DNA from: Chara braunii
Taxonomy: Eukaryota; Streptophyta; Charophyceae; Charales; Characeae
Assembly (NCBI GenBank): GCA_003427395.1
Contig: BFEA01000046.1
Coordinates: 3,182,484 to 3,203,850 of the forward strand
Length of the DNA: 21,367 nucleotides
Reading direction: 5' to 3'
Below are positions 9,822 through 18,379 of this stretch, piece by piece. The notes under the pieces are model-generated. The model was given only the letters and a program-made list of their open reading frames with translations. It was not told where the DNA came from and searched no databases. The position numbers and the translations under genes are program-made. Numbering within the stretch: the stretch's first letter is position 1; each line of letters opens with the position of its first letter.

Positions 9822-10562
9822 TTGTTGATGGACTGTTCTTTTAAAGGATGGGAACCAAGGCGACTCAGAGGGGGGGTAGAAATGCCTATATCAGCGGAAA
9901 ATGAATGGAGAGGAACCACGTGCGAATGTGTTGGGTTTGAAGTTGTCCCGGGGCTATCGTACGTTTGGATACAACAAATCTGGAATTCGACAAGGGAAGA
10001 GGAAGGCTGGGACGAGATAGCGGAGGGCAAAGTGGAATCAGTCGGAATAGTCGTTCTTTCCGAGAAAGGATGACACTTGTTTTGCACCATGGTGGCAGCG
10101 GGACATGATCCGATGTGGCTTCTGGGGGCAATGGAGGCACGAACCAGGAAGGAGGGCGAGAGGTTCGCCAACGAGTGATGGGATGAAGTCAGTAGTAGGG
10201 TTGTGATGGGAGGATGGAAGGAGCTCAAACCTCCCAGCCTGCGAACAACAGTCTGGGTGCCGGAGTTTGTGGCCGAGTGGTTTGGGGGTTTCGACCACAT
10301 TCTAGAAGTGGCCGATCCCATGAGAGGGACGCACATAGGGTGTGCCTGGCGGACTGAGGAATTCTACAAGACCTCGTTGAAATACGAGCCCTTCTACGGT
10401 GATAAACCCTGGGAAATTCTCACCGTCCTGAGAATAGGTAAGTATGACCACCTAGAGGTAGACATGGCAGCCTGGGACGCCATAGTTAGTCGGGAGGCGG
10501 CCGCCGCTTCATCCTACGTAGATGATGTTTTCAAACTGTTTGAAGTACCGTGGTTCGATTAA
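9822..10562 (+). pseudogene. Unknown protein gene, tandem copy 2 (two in-frame stops)
   Basis: Second copy, same frame as copy 1 and separated from it by 57 bases that contain stops. The frame runs to a TAA at 10560-10562 and is interrupted by TGA at 10071 and TGA at 10176. Landmarks are ENEWRGTT at the start, ESVGIVVLSEKG just before the first TGA, VWVPEFVAEWFGG, EPFYGDKPWEIL, and SSYVDDVFKLFEVP at the end. Downstream of 10071 it aligns to copy 3 without a gap for 65 residues (14 identities by hand count). A further gapless 43-residue block at the C-terminus has 12 identities. The second TGA stands where copy 3 has Arg, so CGA to TGA is the simplest origin. The first TGA is shared with copy 3. 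Function unknown. Confidence 0.55.
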
Positions 10563-10930
10563 AGGACCGGGAAATCGGACGCCGTGGGGAAATCAAAGTG
10601 TGTGGGGGGGGGGTGCCTGTAAACTAAGGGGTAACATAAGATAGGGGCATGCGCATTAGTTTAGCAGGGTATGCAAGAAGATTGAAACAAGGAGAGGCGT
10701 CCGACCGTTGTCGGCGCAAGTGTGGGGCGCAAGGCAGAAAAAAGAAGAAAAAGGACATGAACGGGAAGGGAAACAGTAGGAGGATGAGCAGTTGCTGAAG
10801 AAGGGGTTGTAATCCTCTTTGTTTGGGCTATGCAGGAAATCACCAAACAATGAAGGCGACAAGACGTGTTCGGACGGCACGCCAGCCCCGGTACCCCTGC
10901 CCGCCATAGAATAACGGCAGAGGGTGGGAA
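10563..10930. other. Spacer between copies 2 and 3
   Basis: About 370 bases with no supported gene. It contains a 10-base G homopolymer at 10604-10613. Copies 1 and 2 are only 57 bases apart, so this spacer explains most of the unequal spacing of the three copies (834 and 1049 bases between equivalent codons). Confidence 0.5.
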
Positions 10931-11644
10931 GTGTCCCTTTCGTCAAGTTTCAAATTCTGGGGAATTGACATGGAGTGGCGGACTGTAACCTTGGGGAGGA
11001 ACGACGCCTTCATAATGGTGGAATGTTTGTGGACCGGGATGAGATTTAACCGAGGGCCTGAGGACGACCTGTACTCCAACTTGGAAGTAACAGGGACTTT
11101 GTATCTACCGGAAATTGGTTGACACTCGCTGGGAGTAGGAATAGCACAAGGTCGCGATCTAGCCCCGGTCTTTTGGCGGGCCTCCTGGGTACTGACACAG
11201 ATAGGTCAATCGGTCAGGGATAGGAGGAACGTGGGCTTACGAACCCGAGTGGAAGTAGGGAGCTGGCATGAGTTTAGCGCACCAGCAACCCCGCTAAGAT
11301 GTCGGGTCCCCCGATTCATGATAAACCTCATCTTCGGGAGTCTCGCGAGGGCACAGGATCTGGCGGACTTTGCAATGGTCTGGGTAGATTACTTCCCGCC
11401 TCAAACCATCGGGATGTTCTTTGACGTCTTTGTGGAGCACGTGCCGTTTTGGGGGAATCGGGCCCAGGAGCTGCTGGGGGTCATCAATATTTTAATATTT
11501 GGGTTGCCGTAGTTAGCCTGCGCGGAATACGAGCACATAATTCGGAGGGAGATCGAGGTGGGAGAGAGATATCTAGCAGGGGTGGCTCAACTATTCGAGG
11601 AGCCTACCAAACCGGAAGGGCCACAGGGACGAGAGCGGGACTAG
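10931..11644 (+). pseudogene. Unknown protein gene, tandem copy 3 (two in-frame stops)
   Basis: Third copy, in a different absolute frame from copies 1 and 2. Homology begins at IDMEWRTVTLGRNDAF (about 10965) and continues to LFEEPTKPEG before a TAG at 11642. In-frame stops are TGA at 11120 and TAG at 11510. Landmarks are LEVTGTLYLPEIG immediately before the TGA, RCRVPRFMINLIFG, EHVPFWGNRAQELL and GERYLAGVAQLFEEP. The TGA at 11120 and the one at 10071 in copy 2 occupy the same column, both followed by CAC, where copy 1 has GAA. The TAG at 11510 aligns with a GAG (Glu) in copy 2. Sequence between the landmarks suggests an alternating strand/helix globular protein of roughly 200-230 residues, but I know no matching family. 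Confidence 0.55.
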
Positions 11645-12029
11645 CACCAGGGAGCGAGCCGGTATGACAAATAAAATATACTCCATTACGTATAAGAGCT
11701 CATCGATGAGAATAGGGAAGGACCGTCAGACCCGGATATTCAAAAACCCGCGGCGGAATAGGGAAGGGATAAATCCACGATAATTGTCATAACCAGAAAA
11801 GTTGAACGGAGTGCTCAACCGAAACTCCTGAGGGCCCGACACAACAAACTGGGGCGCTCTAAACGAGTTGTCACAAGGGGAACTAATTTCTGCTCCTTAG
11901 CTCGATAGGGCAGCAGGGCCAACCCCGGGTTTCTTCCTTTTCTGGAAAAGAAATCAGAGGACGAAAATGGGGAGGGGGCTACCATCTATATAAGATAAAA
12001 CAAAAGGGACTAGAGTCTATGGAACCTAA
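11645..12029. other. Spacer upstream of the gag-like region
   Basis: Roughly 385 bases with no coding signal. It ends in the TATA box described at 11987. The sequence is unique within the window, and no repeat of it was found near the 3' end of the element. Confidence 0.5.
11987..11994 (+). promoter_or_regulatory. Candidate TATA box for the gag region
   Basis: TATATAAG lies 43 bases before the first ATG (12030) of the gag-like region. Spacing suits a start of transcription around 12015-12025. Only the motif and its position support this. Confidence 0.4.
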
Positions 12030-14222
12030 ATGCCTCGAGTTGCCTATGTCCTGGAGAATCCTCTGGTTTATGTAGATCTAGCCAAAATGGCAATGGAAGA
12101 TGAGATATACAATCATAGGAGCGAGGGAGGATCAGGCTTAGAAGGCAGCACTGTACAAAGCGAGGACGGTCAGAAGGACAGAGAATCGATAAATCCGGAT
12201 GGTACCAAGGGGCACAGGAAGGAATCTCCTCCGGGCAAAGCTCGGGAAAGGCCGGGGGAAGCAAGCAAGGGACCCAGAAGACTAGGGAGGGTAGAAATAA
12301 GGACAGGGCAAGACCCCATAATTCAGATAGAGTTGTATCGAAGAAGGTGAGGATCATGGATGCAAGGCGCAAACTAGCAAAAATAGAAAAGAGGACCGCA
12401 ACGTACAAGGCAAGATTGATCGAGGAAATGATGACTGGGAACGAGGAAAACCTTCCGCAGGAAGAACTGCGGGACGAACGGAAGGTCAGCCGAGGCGGCA
12501 TTGGGCAAGAGGATAAGGGCGGTGACCACGGGGGAACGCCTAGCAAGAGAAGGAAGGAGAGAGAGAACTCCCCTGGAATGGAAGCGGAGAAGGCTACAAA
12601 CCCGCCAACCATAGACAACAGGGCTAGCCGCCTGCCGGCCGCACCAACGGTAATGCGATGGTGCAAGGGGCTTTGGAGCCTTAGGAAAAGGATATTGGGG
12701 TGGTTTGACCCGGAGGGGACTGCAAAAACTAGAGAAGGACAGAGGGTCGGCAAGGAGGGGCAGAAAACCAGTACGGCATGAGAGACCAGCAATTCCGAGG
12801 GTAGCCCCAGGAAGATAGTGTCGTCCCTCGCGCGAGCACTAAACAAAAACCAATGCTACCTTGCAGACGCTAAGAAGAAGTTGACGTTTGACGGGGCAAA
12901 CATTACGCAGTTCCTAATAGATTACGAGAACTTCGCCGCATTGCTAAAATGGAGTGCAGAGAGATGGATCACCTAGGGCAGCATGTGTCATTAAGTTTAG
13001 GGCGAGACATAATGGCCATCGTGGCCGCAAACCGATCTTCGAAGGAGACCCGGGATGTGATGATGAGGAAGTACCTTGCGGTTGAAAAGATGGCAACGGA
13101 AGCCGAACTAGCGGTGGTGCAAAGAAATAACTTCGCAACGTACAATGACTTCCGGAGTGAATTTACCCTAGTAGCACAAAGATTCCTTGGGTAACAGACC
13201 GGATAATAAGCAAGTACTTCCTCACGCAGTTTTTCGAGTTCGATTAAGATAAGATTCTGTCGGCTTACCAACAGACGAGCAAATTTGTAAACACCAGGGA
13301 TGTTGATTTCAGTACGGTAACGGATCTGGCCGAGAAAACGGTAGTGACCACGACACTGGCCTTGCTTAAGGAGAGGGAGATCATAGATCTGACCGACAAG
13401 ACGGACGACAAGGTAAAAAGGGGGATCGAAAGCCTACATGAACGCATGCACGGAGTTGACAATAAAATAGAAAGGGTGGAGAACTCGCTGATGGTTATGC
13501 AGACCCAAGTAGCCCGAACCCCCCTTCCTCCCCAAGAAGCCGTAGTTCCGGCAGGAGTGGCCAACCGAGGGTTCGGCAGGAGAGATCCCGCTAATGGGCA
13601 CTGCAGATATTGCACCGCGGTTGGACATTTTGTGCAAGCTTGCTTGAGGATCAACCACAACATTATAAAAAGGAGATGTATCAGGTTATTAAAGGGGGAA
13701 ATATTCGGACCTCAGGGAGAACGAGTGAACGGGAACTCACCGGAAGGGATGCGGCGCGCCGTTATCATCCTCAATGGGTTTGAGATAGCCGCGGTAGAGG
13801 CTGAACCGGTGACCGATATCGTCTGGGACCAACTCCGAGGCCGCGGGTCACAGGTCAACTTCATCCTAAAAAGCAACGGACGCGACAACGTGAACGCGAC
13901 CACTCGACTAGGGACGACCGGAAGAAGAATTATCCGTGATACTGTAATGGAAGAAGTTGTTGGGGGCTCCCCGACCCAAGCAGAGCCCGAGACCGGAGAA
14001 CCAGAGAAAGTTTACGGGAAACCTAGGGAAGAGGAACCTACAGACAAGGTCGCCGCTGCGAAGAAAAAGTTCAGTTATCAAATATTGATCCTAACCATGC
14101 CCGAGATCAACGACACCCTTAGCAAACTGCTCGGAACCATGGTGTCAGTATCGTTTCAGACCATGTTCCAAGCCAGCCCCAGACTGCTCAAAGCGCTTAG
14201 ACAACGGTTGACTGGCCGATGA
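12030..14222 (+). pseudogene. Gag-like polyprotein, frameshifted
   Basis: The N-terminal part (12030 to about 12340) is Gly/Ser/Arg/Lys-rich and probably disordered; the frame there is ambiguous. From about 12347 one frame runs to 12957 with one TGA at 12779. It contains KKKLTFDGANITQFLIDYEN, typical of the start of a retrotransposon gag/capsid domain. The frame then changes near 12957, continues through MDHLGQHVSLSLGRDIMAIV, changes again near 13180, passes a TAA at 13245, and stays open to 14220. A zinc knuckle of form C-x2-C-x4-H-x4-C (CRYCTAVGHFVQAC) sits at 13602-13643 and should bind the element RNA. The order capsid, then coiled-coil-like linker, then CCHC is normal for Ty3 gag. Confidence 0.8.
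13602..13643 (+). other. CCHC zinc knuckle of gag
   Basis: Encodes CRYCTAVGHFVQAC, all four metal ligands present with the exact C-x2-C-x4-H-x4-C spacing of retroviral and retrotransposon nucleocapsids. It is intact although the surrounding gene is broken. Confidence 0.9.
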
Positions 14223-15338
14223 GTAGAGATAGATGAAAATCTGGAATCATAGGAAGAGGAAAGAGAGGAGGAAGCTCCGTAAGAAGTCGCTAATCTTCAA
14301 AGGAGTCCTGAAGATTTGGAGGATCTAGGGAAGGCCTTTGCGGACATCCGTCTGAGCTTGCCAGACCGTCAAGGCGGGGAAGTTATGAGGGCTCTACCAG
14401 GGACAAAGCTTAGTTTCCATGCGCTGCCTGTAGGAAAGTTAAAAGTGCAGATCGAAACGCATCACACAGACGCTCTAGTAAACGGAGGTGCGAAAATCAC
14501 ACTCATAAGGAGAAATTTCGCAATAATTACCGGTTGTGTGGTTAACAAGGAAGTAATAGGGAGCATCCGAGGGGCCGGTGGCGAGATCCCGTTTTCAGGA
14601 TACGTTACCAAATGTGCAATCAAGGCAGGCATCCGGGAGTCGATTTGGTCATTTCAGCGGATGACTGTGTTAGACGAGATGGACCATGACATAATCATCG
14701 GAAGACTGTGGTGCGCCAGTGTAGAAATAATAGGGATGCATCTCCATTGCGACACATACATGATAGACCTAGAAGAGCCAATAACTGGTCATGGGGAGCT
14801 CCTCCGACCCATCAGGACCAGAGGGGACCCGCCTAAAGGAAAGTTGGCAACGTGGTCGCCGTCGTTCGAAGATAGTGCTCGAAAAGGGGCTTTTGCACGG
14901 ATGGAAAACATGAGGGAAAGGGTAGAGATTATGATCGAGGAAGCATTCAACACGAAAGAATGGATCAAGATGGGCCTGCCGCAGAAGAAGAGGAGACAGG
15001 AGGACAAAATCTTAGGCGTAATGGTGTTGGAAAGAGAATTAGAAGTTGAACTTGGGGTCAGTCTTCCCAAGCGGAAAGAGATGCGGATAGAGGAACCGGA
15101 AGTCGCGCTCGAGATCTCCGATTTATTACAGTTCATCAAAACCATCAATTATCACAAAGTAGGGGTGGATCCGACGGCGCTGGCCAAATTTGAAGGGGAA
15201 GTACAGAAGGGATATTGTTTGAATGGGAACATAATCAGTATCCAACCACGGGTCGCGGAGGCAACAAGGGTAATTCCGACTGTTTATTTTTTAGGAGAAA
15301 GATCCCGGAAGGAAGTGCTCGAAAGTACAAGCCAGTAG
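14223..15338 (+). pseudogene. Retropepsin-like aspartic protease region, catalytic Asp lost
   Basis: Same frame as the end of gag, reached through TGA 14220, TAG 14250 and TAA 14280; open from 14283 to a TAG at 15336. The protease core reads KLKVQIETHHTDALVNGGAK, where the Asn codon AAC at 14481 stands at the catalytic Asp of the usual D-S/T-G motif. A GAC to AAC change explains it. A second-strand motif, DHDIIIGRLW at about 14682-14711, fits the conserved hydrophobic-hydrophobic-G-R segment. After it comes a linker of about 180 residues rich in Glu, Lys and Arg. The frame ends 43 bases after a slippery heptamer at 15287, where the -1 frame takes over the homology to RT. The protease would be inactive. 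Confidence 0.8.
15287..15293 (+). promoter_or_regulatory. Candidate -1 frameshift slippery heptamer
   Basis: TTTTTTA read as T_TTT_TTA in the protease frame: codons TTT at 15288 and TTA at 15291. Slipping back by one gives TTT_TTT and leads directly into RRKIPEG... of the RT-side frame. This is the canonical X_XXY_YYZ form, the same heptamer used by HIV-1. A weak stem (GTGCT-CGAA-AGTAC at 15315-15328, with an outer TCCC/GGGA pairing at 15303/15338) lies downstream. A random one-base indel in the T run remains possible. Confidence 0.5.
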
Positions 15339-16139
15339 GGAAGAAAGCTAAGCCAGTCTCGGTCCTACTAGAGACGTCTAAGGAAGAAGCCATGGAAAGG
15401 GAGGAAGAGGTTCTTCGAGTAATCCGAGAGAGGCGAGCGACGGAAGGACATCGGATACCAGATGAAGTGGCTGACACGATGAATAAAGGAATAGAGGAAT
15501 TCTTAACAGAAGAAGAAACCCTTCTGATCAAAAGGACGTGTCAGGAGTTTCATATGGCATTCGCCTTTAGCGATCATCAAAAGGGACGGTTGGACGCGAA
15601 GCTTATCCCTCCGGTCAGAATCCACACGGTAGAACATGAGTGCTGGAATGATAAAGGTAGCATGAGAAGTGACAAGCCTTCTTCGAGCAAAAATGAATTC
15701 CTTCGTCGCGGAGCCTGCCGCGTCCCCAAACGCAAATAGGTGGTTCGTCTTTCGAAAGCCCAACAAGACGCTAAGGTGGATTCAAGACCTTCAAAAGTTG
15801 AATGCACTGACCCTCCGGGATGCCGGCTCGTTACCGCAGGCCGACTTATTAGCAGAGTCCCACGCCGGCCGCAACATTTACTCCCTGATAGATTTGTATT
15901 CAGGGTACGACCAGCTCCCATTGGATGCTCGGGACAGACCATACACCGCAATGCACATCCCCGCAGACCAGTTGCAGATGGAGGTGACCCCTATGGGCTT
16001 CACGAACGCAGTAGCCGAAACGCAAAGGAGGATGTTCGTCGTAGCCGGAGACATGTTTCTAGAGAAGTGTGAACCTTACATCGACGACAATCCGATCAAA
16101 GACGCACAGGAGAAGGACGAGACGGGAGTCCACCTATGA
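15293..16139 (+). pseudogene. Reverse transcriptase fragment
   Basis: The first part, in the -1 frame relative to protease, contains a charged linker and AFAFSDHQKGRLDAKLIPP then HTVEHECW, which normally precede the RT fingers. The frame changes near 15661-15670. The rest carries the RT core: RWFVFRKPNKTLRWIQDLQK (motif 1-2), LIDLYSGYD with catalytic Asp (codon at 15891), TPMGFTNAV (motif 4), and PYIDD at 16074-16088 with both catalytic Asp residues kept. After the IDD box the frame meets TGA at 16137-16139. The expected continuation (IQKFVWDHLQDIK) follows in the same frame for about 13 codons, then homology stops. The RT connection, RNase H and the start of integrase are absent. Catalytic residues are intact but the gene is not translatable. 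Confidence 0.9.
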
Positions 16140-16180
16140 ATTCAAAAATTTGTGTGGGATCATCTACAAGACATCAAGGA

Positions 16181-16291
16181 TTGGATAGAGGATTTCTACC
16201 TGTGCGTCTTTGGAAAGGTGTAGCAAATTGGATAGAGGATTTCTACCTGTGCGTCTTTGGAAAGGTGTAGCAAATTGGATAGAGGATTTCT
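16181..16291 (+). repeat. 47-bp tandem duplication at the RT/integrase junction
   Basis: TTGGATAGAGGATTTCTACC begins at 16181, 16228 and 16275, giving two full 47-bp units (ending CAAA) and a partial third. The two full copies are identical. They lie exactly where RNase H and the N-terminal part of integrase should be. Since 47 is not a multiple of three, each unit shifts the frame. Confidence 0.95.
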
Positions 16292-17103
16292 ACCTGAGGC
16301 ATCCCTTCATCAAGAGGTTTATAACAGTCAATGGAACGAAATTTGTAAACCAAGAAGTGATGGGAATGCTTAAAAGGCTCTGCGTACCTATCAAACTCAT
16401 CGAGCCGTATCAACCGGAGGGCAATACACCTGTGGAAAGGGGGCACCGGACCTTAAATAACACAATTGCGAAGCTCGCGGCGGACAATATGGGGAGTTGA
16501 CCTATGTATCTTAAGCAGATTATCTTCTTAGAGAACATGACACCTAAGAGGACAACGGGATGTATCCCAACAGAACTTTGGTACGGAAGAGAGATCGATT
16601 TTCGTGTGGAGACCTTGATACCTACCTGGAACAGGTTAGATGATGATCCGCGTATGACCACGGAAGAATTAATTGAGGCACGATGTCAACAAATCCTTCG
16701 AAACGAGGAGGTCATGGAAGACATTGCCAACAGGGTACTAGACAACAGGATAAGGGACAAAGCAAGGTGGGACCAGGTTAAGAATATCCGAAAGGAGCCA
16801 CTTCAGGGGGGAGAGACGATATTGGTAAGAAACTCAACACTAGAAAGAACTTAGTCTGGGCAACTGGGGAAGAGGTTCAGAGACTCATATCGGATCGCTA
16901 AGCGGGTGAGACTGAACACCTTCGAATTGGAAGATTTTGATGGAACTGGTTTGAAGGGACCCTTCCCAGGGCAACAATTGGTCAGGTTTTTAAGTCGGGA
17001 GCCAGTGGAACAATGGCTTCAGGAGGCCGAGGATAAGGGAACTGAGGAGTCTGCAAACGAAGAAACTGACGACAGTCTTGCCCACACTATATCTTGTCTT
17101 TGA
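16210..17103 (+). pseudogene. Integrase core C-terminal half and tail
   Basis: From 16270 the frame reads WIEDFYLRHPFIKRFITVNG, the region of the second catalytic Asp. The codon at 16327 is GTC (Val) where Asp is expected in the DNG motif, followed by TKF in place of the usual EF-type ending. The catalytic Glu (VERGH, codon at 16435) is present. RTTGCIPTELWYG and a Glu/Arg-rich helix follow, then GGETILVRNSTLE, the usual start of the integrase C-terminal barrel. TGA at 16498 and TAG at 16852 both stand where the family normally has Trp. The frame then continues to TGA 17101. The zinc-binding HHCC domain and first catalytic Asp are missing. Inactive. Confidence 0.85.
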
Positions 17104-17118
17104 CCACGTCTGTTAAAC

Positions 17119-17135
17119 TTTTTTTTTTTTTTTTT
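17119..17135 (+). repeat. T17 homopolymer
   Basis: A run of 17 T directly after the integrase tail, followed by AGGAGGGC. A purine-rich GAAAAAGGGAGGA at about 17160-17172 could be a polypurine tract for plus-strand priming, but no 3' LTR could be recognised after it. Confidence 0.6.
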
Positions 17136-17464
17136 AGGAGGGCAATGACTTGGGCTGATTGAAAAAGGGAGGACGATGCCCTGGGGCTTTTTGTGCCGAT
17201 GGTTTTTATGTGGCAATGGGAAAGGCTGCTGGGAGCACTGTACCATAGTTTTTTTTAGGGAAAAATAATGGGATCATTACAAATGCCGCATCCGTATGAA
17301 GAGGCAATGCGTAATAATGGCTTTGTGCAAGGAATACTGGGAGCACTCTGGGAGAGAAAAGGGCATTTTCCTACCAAACTGGAGGGGGGGGACGTGTGTA
17401 TGAGCGGCTCGGTGGGTGTTGTTTTGTTATACAGGATCAAGAAAGAAGCCTTAGAAAAGCAAAA
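17136..17464. other. Spacer between integrase and the 3' reading frame
   Basis: About 330 bases. It holds the possible polypurine tract, a second T/A-rich patch near 17250 and a short open frame (17268-17468, 66 codons) that has no recognised features. I do not support a gene here. Confidence 0.45.
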
Positions 17465-18379
17465 ATGAAATTCGGCAATAAAAATGACATCGGGGCGATC
17501 AAAAAGACCTACCGAGGGGGAGGAGCGGGACCAAGCCTAGAGCGAAGGACTGCCAAGAGGAAGTTGTACGGAAGGTACCTGTCCAAACATGTAGTAGGTC
17601 GGAGGGCGAGAAAAAAAGTGTGTAGAGGGCCCTCGCCTTTCAGAAAGGGAGAAAGGATAAACATCTCATCGGGGAGTGAGAGCGAGGAAAAGAAAACGAA
17701 TATGGGAGAGAGGGCTCGAACCTCTGTCGAGGAGAGGGCCGAGGGATGCGAGCAACATGAGCTCTAGCACGGGGAGAATGAAGGGAGGCAGGACATGAGC
17801 AACGGGTGCGAAGAAGGGGAAGAGGGAAGGGAGCGTCTGCATGAAGAGCGGAGCGGCCACAACAGTTGTGAGGGGAGATACACGGACTTTGGGGAAGGAT
17901 ATGGGAGAAGGACGAAGATTCCTTATAATCTAGATCCAAAGAAATTCACGGGTGAGTTCAGCCCCGTACGAGTCGAAGATAGTGAGGACGAGAAAGAAGA
18001 AGTCCAAGAGGTCATAGAGATTAGCAGTGGCGATGAGAGGAATGAAATCTCAAGGCCCAGAGAAGAGAGGCGACCCTCGGTGAACCAGCCACACGAAGGA
18101 TCCTTCAGATGGGAAGAGGAGTTTGGGCCGACGCCTAGTCATTGGTTTGAACAATGGCTCAGTGTAATCAAGTACGACTGGATTATCAAGGTTTCGGAAT
18201 TCATGGAGGACGAAGTGGCAACCACGCCTTTAGACTTTTACAGTGAGAAGGAGTTGCGAGATATTGCGAAGAGAAAGAGAGAAATCATGGCCTCAGGCCT
18301 AGAAGTTAAAAAGTCAACAGAAGGACGGGATCGACAAAGGACCGAGCAAGAAGAGGCACATGACAACAAGAAGGACTAA
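17465..18379 (+). pseudogene. 3' charged reading frame with two SIM-like motifs, one stop
   Basis: From ATG 17465 a single frame runs to TAA 18377-18379 with one TAG at 17765; about 304 codons. The first part is strongly basic (TAKRKLYGRYLSKHVVGRRA), followed by INISSGSESEE. The second part has VEDSEDEKEEVQEVIEISSG and ends in a helical Lys/Glu-rich segment (EKELRDIAKRKREIMASGL). INISSGSESEE and VIEISSGDE look like SUMO-interacting motifs: three or four aliphatic residues followed by Ser and acidic residues. The middle segment HWFEQWLSVIKYDWIIKVSE may be a small hydrophobic helix. I do not recognise the family. It could be a third open reading frame of the retroelement or the start of a neighbouring element. 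The TAG can be explained by CAG to TAG. Confidence 0.5.

Larger units (their letters stand above)
12030..17103 (+). mobile_element. Degenerate Ty3/gypsy-type retrotransposon
   Basis: Domain order is gag with CCHC knuckle, retropepsin-like protease, reverse transcriptase, integrase core and C-terminal tail: the Ty3/gypsy order. The RT and integrase wording (AFAFSDHQKGRLDAKLIPP, TPMGFTNAVAE, PYIDD, RTTGCIPTELWYG) fits a Ty3-like group I know best from basidiomycete genomes. That assignment is from memory. The copy is dead: it has several in-frame stops, at least four frame changes, a substituted protease Asp, a substituted integrase Asp, and an internal deletion between RT and integrase. LTRs, primer binding site and target-site duplications were not found, so the true element boundaries are unknown and may extend well beyond these coordinates. 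Confidence 0.85.

Noticed and set aside
9315-11512. Alternative genetic code with TGA as sense codon
   Set aside because: TAG also interrupts the copies (9534, 11510), and the aligned residues at the stops differ (Met, Gln/Lys, Asp, Arg, Glu), so no single reassignment explains them.
12010-12846. Minus-strand 278-codon frame opposite gag
   Set aside because: It is the shadow of the purine-rich gag N-terminus on the other strand; the plus strand has the recognisable gag segment.
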